Assembly: GCA_022316685.1 (NCBI GenBank)
Contig: JAKJHU010000030.1
Coordinates: 11,421,360 to 11,485,359 of the forward strand
Direction: 5' to 3'
DNA: 64,000 nucleotides
Origin: Progne subis subis
Taxonomy: Eukaryota; Chordata; Aves; Passeriformes; Hirundinidae
In this document: in pieces, positions 36,194 to 50,667 of the stretch
How positions within the stretch are numbered: position 1 is the first letter of the stretch
Layout of the letters: each line of letters opens with the position of its first letter
The notes under the pieces: generated by a model
Seen by the model: the letters and a program-made list of their open reading frames with translations, nothing else
Told to the model about the DNA's origin: nothing
The model's database searches: none
Made by a program: the position numbers and the translations under genes

Positions 36194-39100
36194 TGTAGTT
36201 GTCACATTTTTAGACTTTTTGTAGAAATAATGGCTTTTTAACTAGTTCTTCACTACATGTCTCTTTGGGAAGACTAGAAAGCTCCCAAATATTGATGTCA
36301 CACTTTATCTTCTGCCCTATTCGAAGGACCAGCCTACATTCCAGACTGACACTCAGCTCATCTTGTGCAGCTAGCCCTGTGCAGGGAAAAGGACTGGGCA
36401 GGTATGGAAAGACCAAGTTACAGTATGCCCATGTGTTCTGCTTAAAGCCATCCCAGAATTTGGTTTTGCAAGTGTTCACTTTATAGACACCTCCTCGAGA
36501 GGAACAGCAGCTGTAGTATGCTGCCTGGGCTAGCAAGATGTGACACATGCAGAGACATATACTGGATATATATTAGGAGAGCACAGAGGGACTCTGTGTG
36601 ATGACCATATAACTGCAGACACTCTGCAGGTGTGTATTTACAATACTATTTATATAGTGCTGAAAGTGGACTGCATTAATATACAGTGTGCATGATTCAC
36701 TGTCATTAGTTCTGCCTTCCAATAATGTGGACCCTAAGACAAATATTGCTAGAGCCTCTCCCATACAATAAACAGACTTGCTAGTTTAGTTATATATACA
36801 AAATTTCCAACTGCAATCAGAGATTCTTTTTAAATTATTCAAAGTTCTCAAAGTGAAACCTTTATTTGAGTTGAAACGAGCCTGCTGACATAAAAAAAGC
36901 AAATGGAGAAGATATGTCTTTAAAATGAAGAATAAATTTGGTATCTTACATAAATAGTACTATCCTAAACATGCACTAAAATAAACCATGTATTTTAACA
37001 AGTGTAGATACAAAATATTTATCATTAGGGTCATATTTATCATTAGAGCTTTATATACCTGTTGGATTACTGCTTTCAAAGCCGTAAGAAATGTACCACT
37101 GTCTTTGAATTAAAATGCACTTTCTTTATGCTAAATCTGTGAAGGTTCTCCTGTGGAAACACTGAATTCTACTTTTTTTTTTTTATTATTTTAAAGAAAA
37201 AAGCTTACAGGGCCTCAGAAAAAAATAACCAAATGGCAAAAATCCCAACTTTGTCCATTCAGCCTTTGATTCTGTCTTTGCCTTAATAAAATTGTTGACA
37301 GAAATGAAGCTAATCTTTGCAGCAACTTTTTCATCTTTCTTTGAAACCGAGGAGTTCAACTAGCTGCAGTTCCATCAACCCTGACGTGCAGCTCGCTATA
37401 AAGATGAGCTCCTTGTCATGTTTTCGTCCATGTCTAACATTAAAGGAGGAAAAAAAAGTTTTTAAAAAGATCCACTTAAACACTGAATTTTGGCTACAAA
37501 ATATCTCGGTAAGATACCAAAATAATGTCTCTCACAAATCAAAACAGTAGTAGTAGTACCATCTGTAAACTCAGAATTAAAGAGCCAGCATTTTCTATAC
37601 AACTGTAGAAAGTATTTTTAAAAAACTTTTTAAAAAACATTTTGCTCGTCCTATAGCATGGGCACTGAAGGCTATAAATAACTTGATCAGTAAGTAAATT
37701 CATCATACACTAGAATGACTCCTGAGGTAACTCCGTAAAAGCTGAAGTGCTTGCTGCTAGTAACGGGATAGCCCAACTCCAAAGTCAGAAAGAGCAAAAT
37801 TATCTCCCTTTCATTAAAAGAGTAGGGAGGGAAGCTTTAAAAGGTACACAATTAGTTAGCTTTGCAGTGATTAATTCAACAACTGCAAAGCCAAAAACAA
37901 CTTTAGGCACTTAACCATGAAACTGTCAGGTCTCTATGTTTGAAGATAAAGCATCTATAAAGTAAACATTAACTTTGGAGGGGTTTTTTCGACATGCCTA
38001 TTCCATCATGAGAAGATGGTAACTAAAAAATTACCCGGCAAGCTCAGCAGAGGCTTCCTATATCTTATTCCCCCTAACAAAGAGGCAAGATGTGCCCAGA
38101 TGCCCTTCCTTTTCCTTACTGCCAGCTCTAGTGAAACAAACCTGACAGAAGGGATTGAAAATCAGACTGAAAATCTCTTCCCAAGGAAGCGACGAGTTCA
38201 TTGCAATAAGGGAGCTTAAAGGACGAGGGGACCCCTATACTAACCACATCCTATCCATACCAAGGCAAAAGCAGGCAGCAGCTCTTCCTCACACCAACTC
38301 TCTCAAGAAAGCAAATGGAAGCTCTGCACAAGTAAGGAATGCAAAAGTGTAAACTTTATCATCTCTTTTAAATAAACTCCAAAATTGAATAACTATCGAA
38401 CAAACTGAAAAAGACCAGGAAGGTGAAATTAAAAGAACGAATCAACATATTTCTCTGACCTGCAAATATTTAATTCAAGTACAATGTTCTTCCAAACGAG
38501 ATGCCTATGAGTGTTTTGATGGCTGCTCATAATCAAATGTGTCACTCACAAAATTACAGCGTTTGAGGAGAGAACTGGGCAGCCAAAAATGGTTTTTTGC
38601 TAGAAGTGTGTCACAAGCACGTCTTTTAGTTACCTCAGAATTGCACACGACTTCGCTTCATTCCTTTGCGCTGGCTGCATGCGGGTTACTTCATAGAAAT
38701 ATAGCTGCAGTAATCTGCTTGACAGTAAACAGTAATCAGTAAACACTATTTACTGAGCAGATGTTTGCCCCTGCTACTCCTTCAGTTTACCTATCCTCCA
38801 TCTCTGTCTTCCACTCTCAACCCCCTTGCTCTCAGAAATTTTAGAGGCGGAAGTAAATAAATACAGGTAGAGAAACTGAAATCCCATAGCTGGCAAGGTT
38901 TTCCTCTCTGAATGGACAAATTCTTAACTCCATGCAGCTCCAGACATTGAAGGATTAGATCCTAACCAGGGAAAACACAGGAAAATGGTAATAAATATCA
39001 CATGGTAATCCACAGGAACTTTGGTCCCAGTGTGATTTTTCTACAGTCCTACAAAAAAACAGCGTTACAATATCCATAATCTCAGCTCGTATATCAGAGC

Positions 39101-42100
39101 ACTCTCTCCGTTCTCCTTGCCCTTCCTCCTTTCATGTAGTGCACTTTCTAAGAAAATGTACTTTTTCTGCAAAAGTGAAGTCAATGCTGTCCCATTCCAG
39201 ACTGAAAGCAGCACAGCAACTCTATGAAAACTACCACGGACCACTGCACTGCACAGAGATACAGGTGAGGAGTGCAGGGTTTATGGCAGCACTGCTCTGG
39301 TAGGGGCTAATCTGAAATTCCTTCTGTCAAAAGAAGTCACAGTTTGCTGGAGAGAAAATATTAATAAATTGCATTCATGTGCAGTAAGAGCACTTCATGT
39401 CATAGTGGATTTTACAATATCTTAGTTCTCTTTCTATTCAGGAATATGTCTTTTTGGCAATAAATTCTGAAGATCCAAGAAGGTAAAACTTGCTTAGCCA
39501 TGAGTCTTATTCACACGATTAAAATAAATTCCACAGCTACTGCTTCTTTCTCCTGTAACTATTTTTTAAGCTCCTTCCCACTGACAACTAGCCACTGTCA
39601 TGCACTACTATAGATACAAAAACCTTTTAAGATGTTAGCTTTCCACATGCTTAATTTTGTCCAATTCAGGTAAAATGTTTTGCAGCATAAAGTTCAGCAG
39701 AGCTGCCAGGTCATCTTTCTTAGTACAGATTTTCACATGCACAAATAAAAATTGAGGAACGACTGAAGGAAAAAAACCCTGCACAAACGATTTTAAATGT
39801 TCCTTAGATAATGCAGTACCACAACAAATCTCCAAGGAAAGTTAAGCTGAGACTGCCATGAACACCAAATAAATTTGCACCACTGGGGATATTTAAGGTC
39901 CAATAAATCTTACTTTGCAGTGTTTCAAAACTCCAGAAGATAGTTTTGCGGCTCAAGACTGTCTGCCTATAAACTACCAACTCAGACCTGCCTTCAACTC
40001 AGAATATTTCCAAGAAATATTTTCAGAATATACTCATGTTTGCTGAACTACCAAATTATGAAAACATTTACTTAAAAAAAATAAACCCACAAACACACAT
40101 ATACATACATAAAAACCAACCGAACAAGTTATTTTCTTCTTGTTTATATGAAAAACTTCAAGAAAGTTGGTCAAAAATGCCCATATTTCCAATTCAAATT
40201 ATTATTAATTTTTTTAGCTATCTTGTTGCAGTTAAAAATGTAAAGCCAACAACTAATTGTAAAAAAAAATAAAATGCAAAGCCATAAAATTCCTCACAGA
40301 AGAGCCAACATCAACCTAAGAAAACATACATTATGCAGTTTATCTGATATTGTTAAAAATACTAACTGCTGAAAAAAAAAAATCAGATGTTACAGAAAAA
40401 CATTTTATGTACGATGCTGCAACCTTCTGCAGTTTGGTTATACCAAAAGCACAATTTATGGATTATGGAAGTCACTGCTTCCCTTGGCCTGACAAAAACA
40501 CCCTGATGGCATGGCATGCAACCTGGTGAGGGCATTAGAGCCTGCTTCCATAGACATGTACCTGTCATACCAGACCTCCAGTCACTGTCTCTACACTGCT
40601 GTTCTTCACTGCTATCTCTGCAAGCCTTTCAGAGAGGAGCTGGTGAGGACAAGATAAAAGCGTGCCCATGAAGCCAGTGAGTAGCAGCCAGGCTCAGAAG
40701 CAGGTGCGCTTCCTAAACCTGCTTTTAGTTTTCATTCCACTTTGGAAAATGAACTGTTTTCCAACCACAGTAATCACTTTTAAAGGCGACAGACCAACTG
40801 TGGTCCTGCTGAAGAGCAGCTTCACGCAGTGAAATACTCTTTGACCATCCTGAGTGAGGAACAGAAAAGGAAGGTGGTGCCTTACAAAATACTGTTATTG
40901 TGTCCTTAGTCCAGCGAACTGCCGTAAAGTACCAAACTCCAGCAACTGTAACATGAAGCCCCAAAAATCGCACTTCCCTCTCAGTAAGCTGCAACAGAAA
41001 AACCTTCATTGTTGCCCAATGAGGACTGGATCTTACTCTAAATGAAGCTACAAGAAGTTTTGTCCCTTCCAAGCACGGGCAGATCAGGGCCATAATCAGA
41101 GGGATTAATCAATCTTTGATTAATCTTTGGTAGTATCTAAGTTCCTGCCAGGTTGACAGACAAAGCAGGTTAGATTCACTTTTCCAAAAATCATTAGCCA
41201 AAAAAACCTAAACATTTAAAAAAAAAAAAAAAAATATCAAGTCATGCTAAGCTTTGTTTTTCTGCTAGCAGACCTCATGTCACAAACAACTGAAAGGCAG
41301 TGATGCAAAATGGATTCTTGCCTAGATTTGTAAATTTTTCCAGGAGTTGTAATATCCTGTATTTGATGACATCATGAAACTAGCAAGTAAAAGTTGGTTT
41401 TCAATTTGTTCTACTTTTCCCTCATTAGTGTCTGTGTCAGAAACAGAATAAGAACTCTCATTAAGTCACATTAAATTCTTTAAACTCATTAAGGGCTCAG
41501 AGAAAGAACAATACAAACACTGGTGTTTTTGTAAAAAATTATGCAACACAGATGGACTTCCATTTCCATGTATTTTTAGAATGGATGTATGTGCATAGGG
41601 CAGTGTAAAACAGTAATCTGCATGAGGGAGAAACAGATAAAGAGAGGCAGAGCACCTTATATATAACAGAATGACACCTAGAGAGCAATGAATTATGCAC
41701 GATCACTTCTGACCTGATAATGATGAGGCACTTAATGCTTTGTATCCTGAGTTCCAGCAGAGCTGGAGTCAGTGCCGTACTCCACACTTCTTTTCAACGA
41801 TTCTTTGGGACTTTCTACAGGGAAAAGACAACCTTGAGGGCCACACAGCCAGCAGCAATCAAATAGCAATCAAACCTTTTGTCCATGGACTACTTTGACT
41901 GCAGCTGCTTTAGGCACTTAAGCCTAACATACTATCTGATTGTAGGTGAAGATACATCTACTAGTCATGCATATGGACTTACACGTAAGATACAGGTGTG
42001 TGCCGAGTTTCAACAGTCTTGGAGAATATCTCTGGGTGTGCAAAGGGTGGGTATTTGTTGGAAGATTTATTGTAGCTGAATGACTCAGATATATGCTGTT

Positions 42101-44430
42101 GATAACTTCTGATCTTACCCCCCATAAGACTGGAAATATGAGCTCAATGCCACAAAATTATTTACATTCCTACAGTATGCTCAAACAACTATTACAGGAT
42201 TAATTTAATCCATTACATTATTATTTTTTTCATGACAGACGTAACATGCAAATAGGAGTTTAGTTCTAAAGAAAACTCGGGATCTGAGGAACGTAAAAGG
42301 AGACTAATTGGATGGCATAAATTTCAGATGTCTGTAGCAGGCCACAGAAAGAAAACAGTATATACAGTAGATGGGAGACATGAGTTACTGTTTCTTCCTT
42401 CCTACCATTGTAACAGCTGAAATGAGAGGTGGGATTTTTACTGAGGGCCCCCAAATTTCACTCCAGAGCTGAGTGCCTGGGCGGCATGGGCAGGCAGCCT
42501 CTGTTCAGCAGTTCTCCTCTCCCATTGCTCTAACAGAGGCAGATACTGTTTACCTGCAAGGCACATGGTAAGGCTAATCTATTTCCACAAGCTTTTCCCT
42601 CAGGTATTTGGGGCAAGGTTTAGCTTATTAATTGTGTGTGTGCATGTGTGTCCGTATCTATTTGTGCAGGAGGAAAAGGCTCAGCAATGATCAACATGTA
42701 TTGCATTTTTGGTTTGTACTCTGTAACTGCAGCTGGCCAATGTCTGCTGAGATTATTTAAGACACCTAACACTGAGAACTCTAAAATAGAAAAGCAAACT
42801 ACTTTCAGGTTAGGAAGCTGGAGTTATCTTTCATTACCTGAATTCATGAAGCAAAGTTTCACCTGCATAGTAAGTTTTTGATTATGCTCCACATCTCACT
42901 GCTTCTGCCTGAAGAGAGGCATGTGAGAAAGTCAAGGAGACTCATGTTGGAAACAATGAAACCCCTCACCCCCCAAGAAAATTGCTTCATGCTAACTCAT
43001 TTCACTTTTGTTATACCACATTCTGAATAAAGGAATTTTAGGCACTACTTAACTTCAGGATCTATGTCAATCTTTTTTAAAATAACTTGAGATTTTGGGT
43101 TTTTTTAAAAAAATTCCCTGTACTGTCACTGGGATATCCAAAAGCAGTCTGCAAGGTATTTGGCTAGGCAGACCATGCCTTTTTTCCCCCCCGCCTCTCT
43201 TTTTAATTAACTATTAGAAAAATTCCTTTTTTTTTTTTTTTTTCTGTGAACCACCAAGCTTTATGTTTGATTTTTTAAGTTTCAGTATGTACTTCAGACT
43301 GCAGACTTTGCAAAGTAGGTCAGGAATACCCAAAGGATACACATTTGAAGGCTACAGATAGCAGAACACACCATTTACGGCTTTGTATATACACATACAT
43401 ACACATTCTATATAATATAGGTAGATAGATTCAATGATTTAAACACACTACATCTATACTGTGTGCTTCAAGAACATTCAGATATTTACACTGTTAGATC
43501 ACCACTCATTTTAGACACACTCTAGTGCCAGCTGCCAAAAAAAGGTACACAAATCAAAATATGTTACCTTTGTTCAAACAATACTGCCGTTCATTATATA
43601 ATAGAAACTGTCATGCTTAATCTTCCAGGAACCAAGAACTCATACATTCTTGGATCAGAGGTGGCTTGAAGTGGTTGGAGGCAAAACTGAAGCACACTGT
43701 TTAAGTAAATCTTGCTGAGAAACCTAAGTGCATTGATGATTTTTAGCATCATCTTTTACGGACTTTTTTTCCCAGATCTATTTGTAAACTAAAAATGCTG
43801 GAATCTTTTCAAGATACAGAGATGAATACACCATCAATTTTTCTGTGACATTTTTACAATATCACATTATACATGCCCTCTTGAATTGCCAGCCTTGCTA
43901 AATGTAATGGGGAATCTGAAAAGGATGCTTGAGAATAGACACCACGATGAAGTAAAATGTACCTACAAAAATCACATATTGACTTTGAAAATACACCAAA
44001 ACCTAATTTTTCCTTGAGCGTTCTCAGTACTGTCCAAGTATCCCAACACCTACTGTGGGCACTAAGCTACAGGCCGTGATTTTCATTTTCCATTAGAGAT
44101 GAAAAAATTGCTAAAAGCAGCATTCAAAAATATGTCTTTGGCATGATAAAGACAAATACAGAAAAAAAAAAAAGGTAAAAATGCCTTAAATTCTTCAGAG
44201 TTGGACCCTTTTTAAATCATATTTTAACATGGGAAATCGCTAAATTAAAAATATATACATCATACACTTCACTTATTGAGGAAAAACTCTTTTACAGCAT
44301 TACTACTCCAGGGCTTCTTCAGATTTTTAAATATTTTACAACTTCATCTTAAACAACAGGGATTGTATGGCATTCATCAGGCAGGCACAATCTTATAGAC
44401 AGACAGACACAGACACACACAACTCTACAG

Positions 44431-44520
44431 AGGCCAATCCTGCAGCTTTTACTGAATCCAAAAGTCCCCCTGACGACAGTGGGTATTTTTCAAGAATGAG
44501 AATTGCAGGATCAGGCCCCG
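44431..44520. mobile_element. Ancient palindromic amniote repeat (MITE-like)
   Basis: It starts GGCCAATCCTGCAGC and ends TTGCAGGATCAGGCCCC, imperfect terminal inverted repeats. Between them lie TTTTACTGAATCCAAAAGTC, CCCCTGACGACAGTGGG and TTTTTCAAGAATGAGAATTG. This is the layout of a common old reptile/bird element (cctgcagcccttactcaggc ... cccattgacttcaatggg ... gagtaaggactgcaggatc). Diverged. Confidence 0.6.
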
Positions 44521-46879
44521 AAAGTGCTTATGAAGATGAGATGTTACTTCAACAGATTGAATGTTAGATTAAATATAAAGACTGAGGCAAGACAAGTCTG
44601 GGGTTTAAACCCTAGGGAGGATTGACATTTAAAGTGTTGCCACTGAATTATAGTTCTCCACATTGGGTGGGGTAACCTCCTACTGGGTGGAGTGTCTCCC
44701 CTAAAGGAAGGGAAAACTGGCACAAGCCAACTCAGTCTTTGAACCATTTTCCTACTTGCCAATTTATGAAGTCGTCCTGACGTCAACTTCGTCAAGAAAG
44801 TCTATTGCCCAACTCCGTCTTTTACTGTAGAAAGTTTGCCTGTGCTCAAAATCCCAGCAGATGTAGAAAAGAAATTAAGAAAAAGAGACAGAAAACCCTG
44901 AACAAAATAAAGGAATGAGGAAAAAATGTGTTGACTGGATTTTACAGTTATTTTTAAAAATCCCTTTGTTGGGTTGTTTCTAATATCAAGTTAATAGAAA
45001 CAGATACAGATCACTCGAAACTATTACTAAACATATTTTAAAATCTCGTTTAGCTTTAAGACATGGGGTGGAGAACACACGAAGTGGACATTGAAAGATA
45101 AGATCTCTTGTGTGTCCTGCAATGGACAATCTTCCTAATCAGCGTCACTAACAGCTGTAAAACACACTCATACTAGGAAAGTAATATTTATTGAACAGGC
45201 ATCAAATGTAAATTTAACATATTATTTCTCTCTGAATCAAAATAAATTGTTTCTCTGAAAGAAGGAGTCAGGTGCTGGACAAGACAGAAGGAATGCTAGG
45301 GGAATCAAATAAAAACAAAATACATAAGGATAAAGCATCTCAAAGTGCCCACAAGGGAAAAAAAGGTAAAAATCAGAAAACAGTTTAAGTTACCGTAACC
45401 TGAAATGCACCAGCCATCACAAAGAGCAATTGGAGAAATCCAGCAGAGCTCAGCAGGAAAGATTTTTAATAACAGATTGAAAAACAAGAATAAAAATAAC
45501 TGCATCAACAGGGCCTTTCTTCCTCAGGCCACAAGCCCGTTTTTACTTGATATTTTTAAAAAGTGCAGTTTGGCCACTAAAACCAATCCAGAACATTATT
45601 AAAAGTTAAAAGCTACCAATTACTTCTGTCTGTTCTTTTAAAGCAAAGTTTGGCATTACGTCAGTTGGTTTAAAGAAAACAAGAAAGAGAGAGAAAGAAG
45701 GAGAGAAAGTTTCCTGCTTGTATAAATTAAACCACCAGGGAAGGTGTCTAGCCACTTGTAAAGCATTTATTACAGGTTTTTAAAGGGCTAGTAACATTTT
45801 AAAAATTAAATATTTTTAAATACATTTAAAGGAAAAGAGAAAAGATGATCTGAGCCTGGAAAGAAAGCAGACTTACGAGAAATTAGACATGCATCAACTG
45901 AAGCTAAGAAAGTAAAAATTACTATTAGGACTAAACTTTGCAATTCAAAATAACTCTTTTCAAGGCAGAAAATCTTATTGTAGCTGCTGTACTCACACAC
46001 ACATCCCTTACGAGACGGAAACGTTCCACCGAACTTTATGGGATGGAACCAACTGGGCTCTGCAGAAATGTCCTGCAGAAGCGCTACCCGTGGCATCTAC
46101 GTGACTTAATGAAGCATTTTCTTTCAATAGCTCTACTAAATCCACATGCAGAGATCCCCAGCAGGAATAAGATTCCTCAGTTAATGCAGCAGGACCATAT
46201 TAAAAATCACTGATAGAAGGATTGGCAAGTTCTGTTAAATTTTAGATGTATTTTTCACCGGTGGTGTTGTTATAAAATTTTAAAGAACCGCTTTAAAGGT
46301 ACTAGAAAATAAGAATCTAATAGCACAGAACATGAATAAAACATAATGGCTATAAGTTTCTTACACACAGCTGCGCCAGTTCACCTAAATCATAGTCTTC
46401 TAAACCCCGTGACGCCAAATCTGAGGCTCCTCTGACTCTGGACGACACGTCAAGTGGACTGGTGTTTGGTTTTGCAATGCTTTTGGTGTGTGACAAAATG
46501 TCCACTGGGGATTTAAATCGAGACTAGGGGAGCTATCCTCCCATTGCTCCGTGTTTCATTTGAGCTTTGGTCTGCATGACAAGAAGTCAGAGTAATATGC
46601 CAGCACTTCCCTCCCCTCCCTGTGCTCCTCTGCCCCAGCAGCGTTTCTTGTGTTCTGGGCACATATACAACTGGCAAAGGAGCTGTGTTCTGGAAGGCCC
46701 TTTATTGATTAGGTGCAAAATAACACCAAGGAGTGAATAATAAGCATAATCTGAAAAATGTAGTTGTAAGTCTTGCCCTTGTAAACATTTACTATTTAAT
46801 GGTGTAATTGTACTTTAATCCTTCACATCATCCAATATAACTCATTGTGCTTTTCTTTTAATTAGCAAACACACTAACA

Positions 46880-46903
46880 AAAAAAAAAAAAAAAAAAAAA
46901 AAA
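46880..46903. repeat. Poly(A) tract
   Basis: About 24 A. Confidence 0.9.
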
Positions 46904-48562
46904 GCTCAGAAACCTTGTATATACCATAAAAACTGAAGCACAAATAGTTTTAAAATAATCAAATATTCTCTCTTTGGACATAGGCTTATCTTTTAAAGTC
47001 AAAAGAGAACTTCATTGGCACAGGGCAGGAAAAAGAACTCCATAATTCATGACAATACCAAGAAAAAAAGTTCTCCAGAAGGACTGGAAAGGGCGCCTTT
47101 ATTTATCTTCTGGACAGACAAAAATAATAGAACCTAGACCAGATATACTGTAATTAATGTATCCAAAGGTCAACAGGCAATGGTATTTATACAATAAATG
47201 GGTGCAGACTACTCTGGTTATAGTATTAATCACCAGTATTTGAAAATAGCATTGTTTTCTTACTAGGTAAGAACTTGAGAAAGTTTCAGAAACAAAAAAT
47301 AAACACTTTTCTTTTTTTTCCTCATACCTGCCTGCTATTCTTTTTAACCAATTGTTTTTTAACTCGTGAGGTATAATATTTGGGACAAATATATCCAAGT
47401 TTACAGTTGCCCAGGACTGCCAAAAACAGACCCAGGCTACCTCACTAGTTGTGTTGAGGAAACTAAATTAAGTAAGGTCAAACACCAACTGGAAAGTTGT
47501 CAGTTTACTGAATGAATAGCTTCATTTTATACACCAGTTAGAATACCTTAATCAGAACATATTTCTGTTCAAGGCCAATACTTTTACTACTAGACGGCAG
47601 TTTGTTCTACCTGAAACTGTATTAAAAATGTAATTTACTTCTACTATACTTTCACCTAACAAAAAGGGTTATCAGATTCCCAGCCTATCACATTCAAAAA
47701 TATTTAACCATAAACTTTCTCACAATGTTATATTTGGTGTTACCCACAAACCTTTATTAAAGCGATACTGCCAGTGTGGCTTCAGTTAAGATCTGAGAAT
47801 GTTTCTATTAAGATTATTACATTAAAATATTGTCAAGAGTTTGTAAGAAACATAAATATTCATACACATACAGCCCCCCCAGCCTTGGAAAGAAAGTTCC
47901 ACATAAAAAGAAAAATTTAAATACGTACCAAAAGTTGCCTGGTTGTAATTACATTTTGGGTTTTTTCCTAAATGTCTCTGCTAATTTTTTAACTCTTTCG
48001 CACTGTAATGTAAAATAGTTTTATTTCAAAGCAACTGCCTGATAAAGTGCTAAAAGAGGTAATTCGCACAAACAGAAAGTAATTAGTCATTGCTTGCACA
48101 ATGCTTTGAAAATATAAAACCCAAGGTGTCAACTAGCATTAAAATATAATTTGATTGGAATACACAGATTTGACAAGAAACAATTGCATGTCACAGATAC
48201 TCAAGTCCACAGAAAAGAATTAGTACTTTGCTGTTATAAATGTACTATCACGATATGTGGATAAGAACATTCTTTACACTTAGCCAGACCATGCATGATA
48301 ATAGCGGGCACCGTGAAAGTTTACTACAAATGCTAGAGAAGACATTATGGAAAATAATCCTGCTAGGGATTCATCAAATGTTATTGAATTTACTCTCACT
48401 GATAAAAATGTAAGTCAACACATAAAGCTACCATATAAATTATACTAAATATGCATTAAAAACATGAAAGGGTAACCTGGCTGCATTGTGTCTGATGCCC
48501 AAAGAAGTCTCAGATCTGTGAAGTTGTCATTTACATTCTTTTCTTTTATTAACAGTGCTACG

Positions 48563-48567
<5 letters not shown>

Positions 48568-48615
<48 letters not shown>
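48568..48615. repeat. Poly(A) tract
   Basis: 48 consecutive A. It lies inside a spurious 71-codon ORF. Confidence 0.95.
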
Positions 48616-48616
<1 letters not shown>

Positions 48617-49939
48617 CCACACTCTCACAGGCACAGACTGCTCAGTGTTATTTGGAGTCTGTTTCAGAGGATCACAGGCAATACATGTAAACTTAAAAGC
48701 TGATGCAACTTTGCCCTTTACTTACTTTGTTGTGACTATGTATATGCAAAGTTTCAAACAGAGAAAGTTATTATATGCAACCAAAAAAAAAAAAAAAGTG
48801 ATAATCAGAGAGAACAGAGTAGATTACGAACTGACTGTTTTTCTCATGTCTAATCTCCCTTGATTTTAAAAAGATGAAGCAGACTTCTGTTGTCACAGTC
48901 TGAGGATAAACTTGTATACTGATGCACTACTGAACTGCAGAATCACTGACTCTTTGTGGCAAACCTCAGGCAGGCATACATTATTCAAGAGGAAAAAAGA
49001 AAAATACTTTTTTTTCACCTTTACAGAGAAAGGTTCCACTTGTTTGGTTTGACATATTATTAACAGACTTTCATTCAGTGGTTAAAACAGAAAGAAAAAA
49101 ATCTTTCAAAGTGTTGATATCATTTCCAGACAGTCTTGTCAGCATCACAATTTACAGGAAATAGTTGATATTCTCAAACAAACTGTGTGTTTACTCATAG
49201 ACCCAGATTACTTAAAAAAAAAAAAAAAAAAATACCCTTCACTCTTTTGGAGTTTTGTTTTTTTAATGTCATTCTGGTGGAATATCTGAGAGAGCTGTCT
49301 AAACCTAACACACAGGTTGTGAACATGAGGCAAACCCAGACTGCAGTTCAGAAGACTACTGTAACTTTTATTCTCATTTTGTCCACGTCAGGAACTGGCT
49401 CCTGCCACTTACTTTCCTTTGCTGCGCCTTGCATTTTTAACACTGGCAATCTTCTCTAAATGTTCAACTTTTACTAAAACCAACAGGAAAGTAACATGAT
49501 GCCACCAACATCCATAGGATTCGGTTGCGTAGTTGAAGACAACAGCCCAAATGACAAAAAAGTTTTATGGGTTCTTGAGAGACTTTACTGAACTCAATTA
49601 AATATAACCTGAGACGTATTAAATTGTTGTCCGTTTCCATCAACACTCAAAATGTGCTGCGTACTGTAAAAGCAGCGAAGGCAGCATAGTCTGCAGAACA
49701 GCTTACATTTTCTTTACTAGACAATCTTTCCCCCTCGCAAGGGACTTGTCGCCTTGGTCCCAAAGGGGTGACCTGGCTCCTGATCTGCCAGGCAAGGTGC
49801 TCGCACGGGTAGCGAACAAGTGATGGAGGGGAGACGTCTCTCCAGCTTATCACTTAGTTAGCCAGCTGAGTCAGTGCACTGGAGAAGTTTGCCATTTACA
49901 GATACAAAACACAACCGGTCGTGGAAAAAAAAGATAAAG

Positions 49940-50400
49940 GACACTAGCGGGCCTCACTAGAACCCGCGTAGGAGTGCCGGGGTGTCTGAGCACCGTGATT
50001 TGCAGCAGGGAGGCACATAAACAAAGCCCCCAGAAATGTCAAGCCCCCCCCCCCGGGGAGCCGCTCGCGTCCCAGGGCAGCGCAGCGGCCGCAGCCCCCG
50101 GGCCAGACCCTGCGCGGCCCCGGACCTGCGATCTCCCAGCCCCGGCCCGGGCCGGGCCACCCCGGCTGCCCCGGCCGCGGAGCGCCCACCGCCGCGAAGC
50201 CACTCCAGCCCCGGCCTCGCCTCCATTCATTCTTCCCTTCGGAAAGCCACACGCGGGCGGCTGCAGCGGGGCAGCCCCCACCGCAGCCCCCGGGCCGGGG
50301 GGCGGGGAGGTGAGACGCTCCACGAAGTTGTGGCAAGCAGAGAGAGCCTGGCGCAGGCACGCAGGGCTGGCAGTGGGGCTTCGCCTTTAAGAGGGAAAAG
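49940..50400. promoter_or_regulatory. CpG-rich shore of the TRPS1 island
   Basis: This is a second GC-rich, CpG-dense block, separated from the main island by an A-rich interval (50425-50655). It lies just inside the first intron if transcription starts above 50.7 kb. ORFs of 90-138 codons on both strands look like composition artefacts. A weak donor-like GTGAGG on the minus strand begins at 49957. Confidence 0.6.
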
Positions 50401-50424
50401 TTTAACGTCTCTCTGCTTCTGATT

Positions 50425-50618
50425 TGGGGGGAAAAAAAAAAAAAAAAAAAAAATCACCACCACCACTATGTCGCCTGTTACCCCGGTGTGACCGGGAGGA
50501 ATCCCAATCCCTCCTGCCGGAGCGGCACCGCTTCGCACTCGGCCTCTCCCGGTGTGTCCCAGGGAAAGGAGAGAAAAAATAGAAAGGGGGGGAAAAAAAA
50601 TCAAAGGGGAGAAAAAGG

Positions 50619-50651
<33 letters not shown>

Positions 50652-50655
50652 TTTT
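50425..50655. repeat. A-rich purine tracts splitting the CpG island
   Basis: A run of 23 A near 50431-50453 and a longer A/G tract at 50571-50650 interrupt the GC-rich island just downstream of the candidate exon donor at 50667. On the gene strand these are pyrimidine-rich. Confidence 0.85.
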
Positions 50656-50667
50656 TCCCAAACTTAC

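Larger units (their letters stand above)
32046..49939 (-). other. TRPS1 first intron, distal part
   Basis: About 18 kb of AT-rich intronic sequence. Short unrecognised ORFs only. Notable items (SINE-like fragments, a GC-rich patch, hairpin, homopolymers) are listed separately. No other gene is seen. Confidence 0.7.

Noticed and set aside
40725..41093. 122-codon minus-strand ORF
   Set aside because: No recognisable domain, AT-rich intronic setting, no splice context; chance frame.
49187..49459. 90-codon ORF after an A-run
   Set aside because: Poly-Lys from a homopolymer followed by unrecognised sequence; chance frame.
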